Both the position numbers and the translations under genes were made by a program. This document shows positions 7,190 through 8,496 of a DNA stretch of 8,496 nt, piece by piece. Origin of the DNA: an uncultured Acholeplasmatales bacterium (GTDB lineage: Bacteria > Bacillota_I > Bacilli_A > ML615J-28 > CAG-698); contig CALEGD010000101.1 in NCBI GenBank assembly GCA_937877075.1, forward strand, positions 1-8,496, read 5' to 3'. The stretch's first letter is position 1. Each line of letters starts with the position of its first letter. Under the pieces are notes generated by a model. That model saw only the letters and a list, made by a program, of their open reading frames with translations, did no database searches and was not told the DNA's origin.

Positions 7190-8137
7190 TTTAATACCAA
7201 TAGAAATCTGCAGTTTATTAGATATTTCAGAATCGAAATATCTATAATTATCGCCGACTGCTTTAACACTTACCTCGAAACTTCCAAAAACCATGGCATC
7301 AAGCGTATAGGAATTGGTTTCAGTTGTAATAAAATCATCATTAACATAGACAATATACGAAGCAGCGTTGTCTATCGCATCCCAGCTAATTGTATTTTTA
7401 TCTGCTCTTATAGTTGGCTTCGATAATGTATAGGTAATTATATAATTTACTTCATTCGATGAGTCAGAATCTAAATATTCAACGCCATTACCTTTTGCTT
7501 TAACGCTGATTTTTAAATCTTTGTTTGCATAATCTGAAATATCAAAAGAATTTGTAGTTTCTTCATATTCAACACCATTAATAACAACAACATATCCTTC
7601 CGCGTTTTGCACTGAAATCCAACTAACAATTTTTCCAGCAAGTGAAATAACTGGAGAATCTAGTTTAATTTTATGTTTGAAATTAACTTCATTAGAATAA
7701 GTAGAATCTAAATAATCATCTCCATCACCGAGCGCTTTTACAGATATCACTAAATCTTTAATTGCATAATCCGAAAAATCAAAACTTAACTAAGTTATCG
7801 AAACTTCAGTATCATTTAACTTAACGAGATAACCTTCTGCATTTTCAACTTCTGTCCACGATACAATATTATTGTTGATACTGATTGTTGGCGCTGTAAG
7901 TACTTCTTTAAAATCGTAATTTAATTCTTCAGAGAAATCAGAATCAAGGAATTTATCAGAAGCTGAAACGGCCTTTACCTTAATTACTAAATCTTCAATT
8001 GCTAGATCTGAAAAATCATATGAGGTTTTTATTTCTTCATATTCTACACCATTAATAACTACTACATAACCTTTCGCATTTTCAACTTCTGTCCACGATA
8101 CAATTGTTTGATTAACTGAAATAGTGGGAGTTGTTAA
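7190..8137 (-). repeat. Four tandem 79-codon fibronectin-III/Ig-like repeats
   Basis: Codons 27-342 of the lipoprotein hold four units of about 79 residues. The consensus runs PTIS, then IVSWTEVENAEGYVV, INGVEYEE, DFSDYA, DLVISVKA, YLDS and SNEVNY. The tryptophan, the GY pair, the VKA strand and the LDS turn recur at fixed spacing (Trp41, 120, 199, 278). Units 1 to 3 are close to one another, while unit 4 is more diverged. Such modules usually act as spacers that hold binding domains away from the membrane; that role is inferred. Confidence 0.85.
7790..7792 (-). other. In-frame amber (TAG) codon inside a repeat
   Basis: The codons around it read TCG ATA ACT TAG TTA AGT TTT GAT. The tryptophans of the four repeats are at codons 41, 120, 199 and 278, exactly 79 apart each time when TAG is counted as one residue. 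The amber therefore replaces a sense codon with no insertion or deletion. The aligned residue is Lys in repeat 1 and Asn in repeat 3. It is the only in-frame TAG in any gene of the window, and the genes that end here use TAA or TGA. Confidence 0.9.
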
Positions 8138-8215
8138 TTTGGGCGTTTCTTGTTCACATCCAACAAACAGAATAGAAACAATAATCAATAGTAAAAATAA
8201 AACTTTCTTTTTCAT
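7790..8215 (-). CDS. N-terminal lipoprotein fragment ending at the amber codon
   Basis: If TAG is read as stop, this is the only part of the large lipoprotein that would be made: 141 residues. It has a signal peptide with lipobox FVGC (Cys20), one complete fibronectin-III-like repeat (about 27-104, Trp41) and about half of a second (Trp120), ending DTEVSIT. The truncated second repeat would lack its last strands, so the piece is unlikely to be a designed small protein. A frame opening at TTG (8236) adds seven residues ahead of MKKK, but that start has no Shine-Dalgarno and would delay the signal peptide; ATG at 8215 is preferred. Confidence 0.6.
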   Translation of the reverse strand: MKKKVLFLLLIIVSILFVGCEQETPKLTTPTISVNQTIVSWTEVENAKGYVVVINGVEYEEIKTSYDFSDLAIEDLVIKVKAVSASDKFLDSDFSEELNYDFKEVLTAPTISINNNIVSWTEVENAEGYLVKLNDTEVSIT

Positions 8216-8302
8216 AAATACTCGATAGTATAACAAGAGTCCAAATACTATACTAATTCCCTTTCTTATATTTTCAAGATAATTGGACTTTATCTTTAAT
8301 GT
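8216..8302 (-). promoter_or_regulatory. Leader between the two CBM9 genes: displaced SD and competing inverted repeats
   Basis: An 87-nt gap upstream of the lipoprotein gene. GAAAGGGA (8265-8258) is a good Shine-Dalgarno but lies 42 nt from the ATG at 8215. Between them is a 7-bp inverted repeat, ATAGTAT/ATACTAT (8251-8245 with 8231-8225), which would shorten the distance to about 15 nt. A second pair, AGTCCAA/TTGGACT (8289-8283 with 8244-8238), puts one arm in the loop of the first, so the two could compete or form a pseudoknot. No U-tract terminator is seen. A TATACT (8232-8227) lacks a matching -35 element. The function is uncertain. Confidence 0.3.
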
Positions 8303-8496
8303 TTAGTTCTTTAAATTTTCTTTTTTATAGCCGTTTTCATCAAAATGGAAATAATTAACCACATCACCTATTTTGGATGAATAAGTGTTTACTAAACCGT
8401 ATCTTTCTGCATAAGTGCCATCAGCTTTCTTTATAAAAGCCCCAGAGAAAACATAAATGTCTTCGGTTCCGTTTTCCATTCCTAATGAAGAGAATG
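8303..8496 (-). CDS. Upstream CBM9-like paralogue, C-terminal end (start outside window)
   Basis: The last 63 complete codons and TAA stop of a gene entering from the right edge. The translation reads FSSLGMENGTEDIYVFSG, AFIKKADGTYAERYGLVN, TYSSKIGDVVNYFHFDENGY, then KKENLKN and stop. It is almost identical to residues 472-527 of the neighbouring lipoprotein (CBM9-like domain 1), and both carry the FHFD[QE]NG[FY] end strand. Here the protein ends seven residues later, whereas the neighbour continues into another module. It is therefore a tandem paralogue that probably also binds glycan at the surface. It lies 87 nt upstream of the lipoprotein start on the same strand, in the likely operon. 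The N-terminus and any other domains cannot be seen. It is short because of the window edge, not because of a visible truncation. Confidence 0.87.
   Translation of the reverse strand, partial: FSSLGMENGTEDIYVFSGAFIKKADGTYAERYGLVNTYSSKIGDVVNYFHFDENGYKKENLKN
8339..8496 (-). repeat. 158-bp duplication, copy in the upstream paralogue
   Basis: Second copy of the duplication described at 6647-6804. It encodes the same strings (SSLGMENGTEDIYVFSG, AERYGLVNTYSSKIGD) with only conservative changes. Similarity stops abruptly where the upstream gene's domain ends. Confidence 0.95.

Larger units (their letters stand above)
4973..8215 (-). pseudogene. Large CBM9-like/FnIII-like lipoprotein gene interrupted by one in-frame amber codon
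   Basis: Reading straight through gives 1080 codons in one frame, broken only by TAG at codon 142 (7792-7790). The N-terminus MKKKVLFLLLIIVSILFVGC is a lipoprotein signal with the cysteine at position 20, so the product would be lipid-anchored on the outer face of the membrane. Four fibronectin-III-like repeats follow (about 27-342). Then come three CBM9-type domains starting with LDGLLDD (343), LDGILDE (621) and LDGILDE (894), each with a YLG motif and an [IV]EAY[FL]P motif. The first two are followed by an unassigned ~90-residue module. It is probably a glycan-binding surface protein serving the downstream esterase. No catalytic motif is seen. The ATG at 8215 has only a weak GAG 5 nt upstream. 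The downstream part has no credible start of its own: a GTG at 7750 is an internal valine of a repeat. It may be a recent pseudogene, a readthrough gene, or a sequencing error. Stop is TAA. Confidence 0.8.

Noticed and set aside
7748..7750. GTG at 7750 as an independent start for the C-terminal part of the lipoprotein
   Set aside because: The GTG is the valine of the repeat motif DLVISVKA, with no Shine-Dalgarno ahead. The frame is continuous through the amber codon with the upstream fragment.
8227..8277. Promoter with TTGAAA (8277-8272) and TATAGT (8252-8247) or TATACT (8232-8227)
   Set aside because: Spacings are 19 and 39 nt, outside the usual 16-18. In such AT-rich sequence single hexamers are expected by chance.
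8328..8341. Catabolite-responsive (cre-like) element on the minus strand
   Set aside because: It matches the consensus only partly (two mismatches), lies in the coding end of the upstream paralogue and has no promoter near it.

Overview
The window is AT-rich (roughly one third G+C by eye). Every supported gene lies on the minus strand, so transcription runs from right to left. Shine-Dalgarno sites are of the GGAGG/AAGGG type, and there is a Gram-positive-style lipoprotein signal. TGA is used as a genuine stop, directly after a basic C-terminal tail. This fits a low-GC Bacillota or Mycoplasmatota-like bacterium (for example a gut or environmental Acholeplasma/Izemoplasma/Erysipelotrichia-type lineage) with the standard bacterial code rather than the Mycoplasma code. 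The taxonomic placement is inference from composition and protein style only.

Layout in transcription order (right to left): (1) 8496-8303, the C-terminal end of a protein with a CBM9-like carbohydrate-binding domain, whose start lies outside the window. (2) 8215-4973, a 1080-codon lipoprotein with four 79-residue fibronectin-III-like repeats and three CBM9-like domains; it is interrupted in frame by one amber codon at 7792-7790. (3) 4926-3403, a secreted, C-terminally anchored SGNH/SASA-type (sialate O-acetylesterase-like) carbohydrate esterase. (4) 3365-1314, a signal-less protein of the glutaminase A-like DUF4964/DUF5127/DUF4965/DUF1793 family. (5) 1306-257, a signal-less alpha/beta hydrolase of the CE15 glucuronoyl esterase type. 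(6) 175-1, the N-terminus of a sugar phosphate isomerase/epimerase (xylose isomerase-like TIM barrel), cut by the window edge.

The close spacing (gaps of 7 to 87 nt, no convincing internal terminator) and the predicted functions suggest one glycan-utilisation operon. Surface proteins would bind a plant-type or host polysaccharide and remove acetyl groups. Imported oligosaccharides would be handled inside the cell by a CE15-like esterase and the DUF4965 protein. The released sugar or uronate would pass to an isomerase/epimerase. The substrate is not determinable from this sequence.

The most notable points are these. The amber codon preserves the repeat register exactly. A strong Shine-Dalgarno sequence is separated from the esterase start by a perfect-looking cUUCGg hairpin, which would restore 8-nt spacing if folded. 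A 158-bp, 94% identical duplication links the big lipoprotein to its upstream neighbour. The lipoprotein also carries an unassigned ~90-residue module between its CBM9-like domains.
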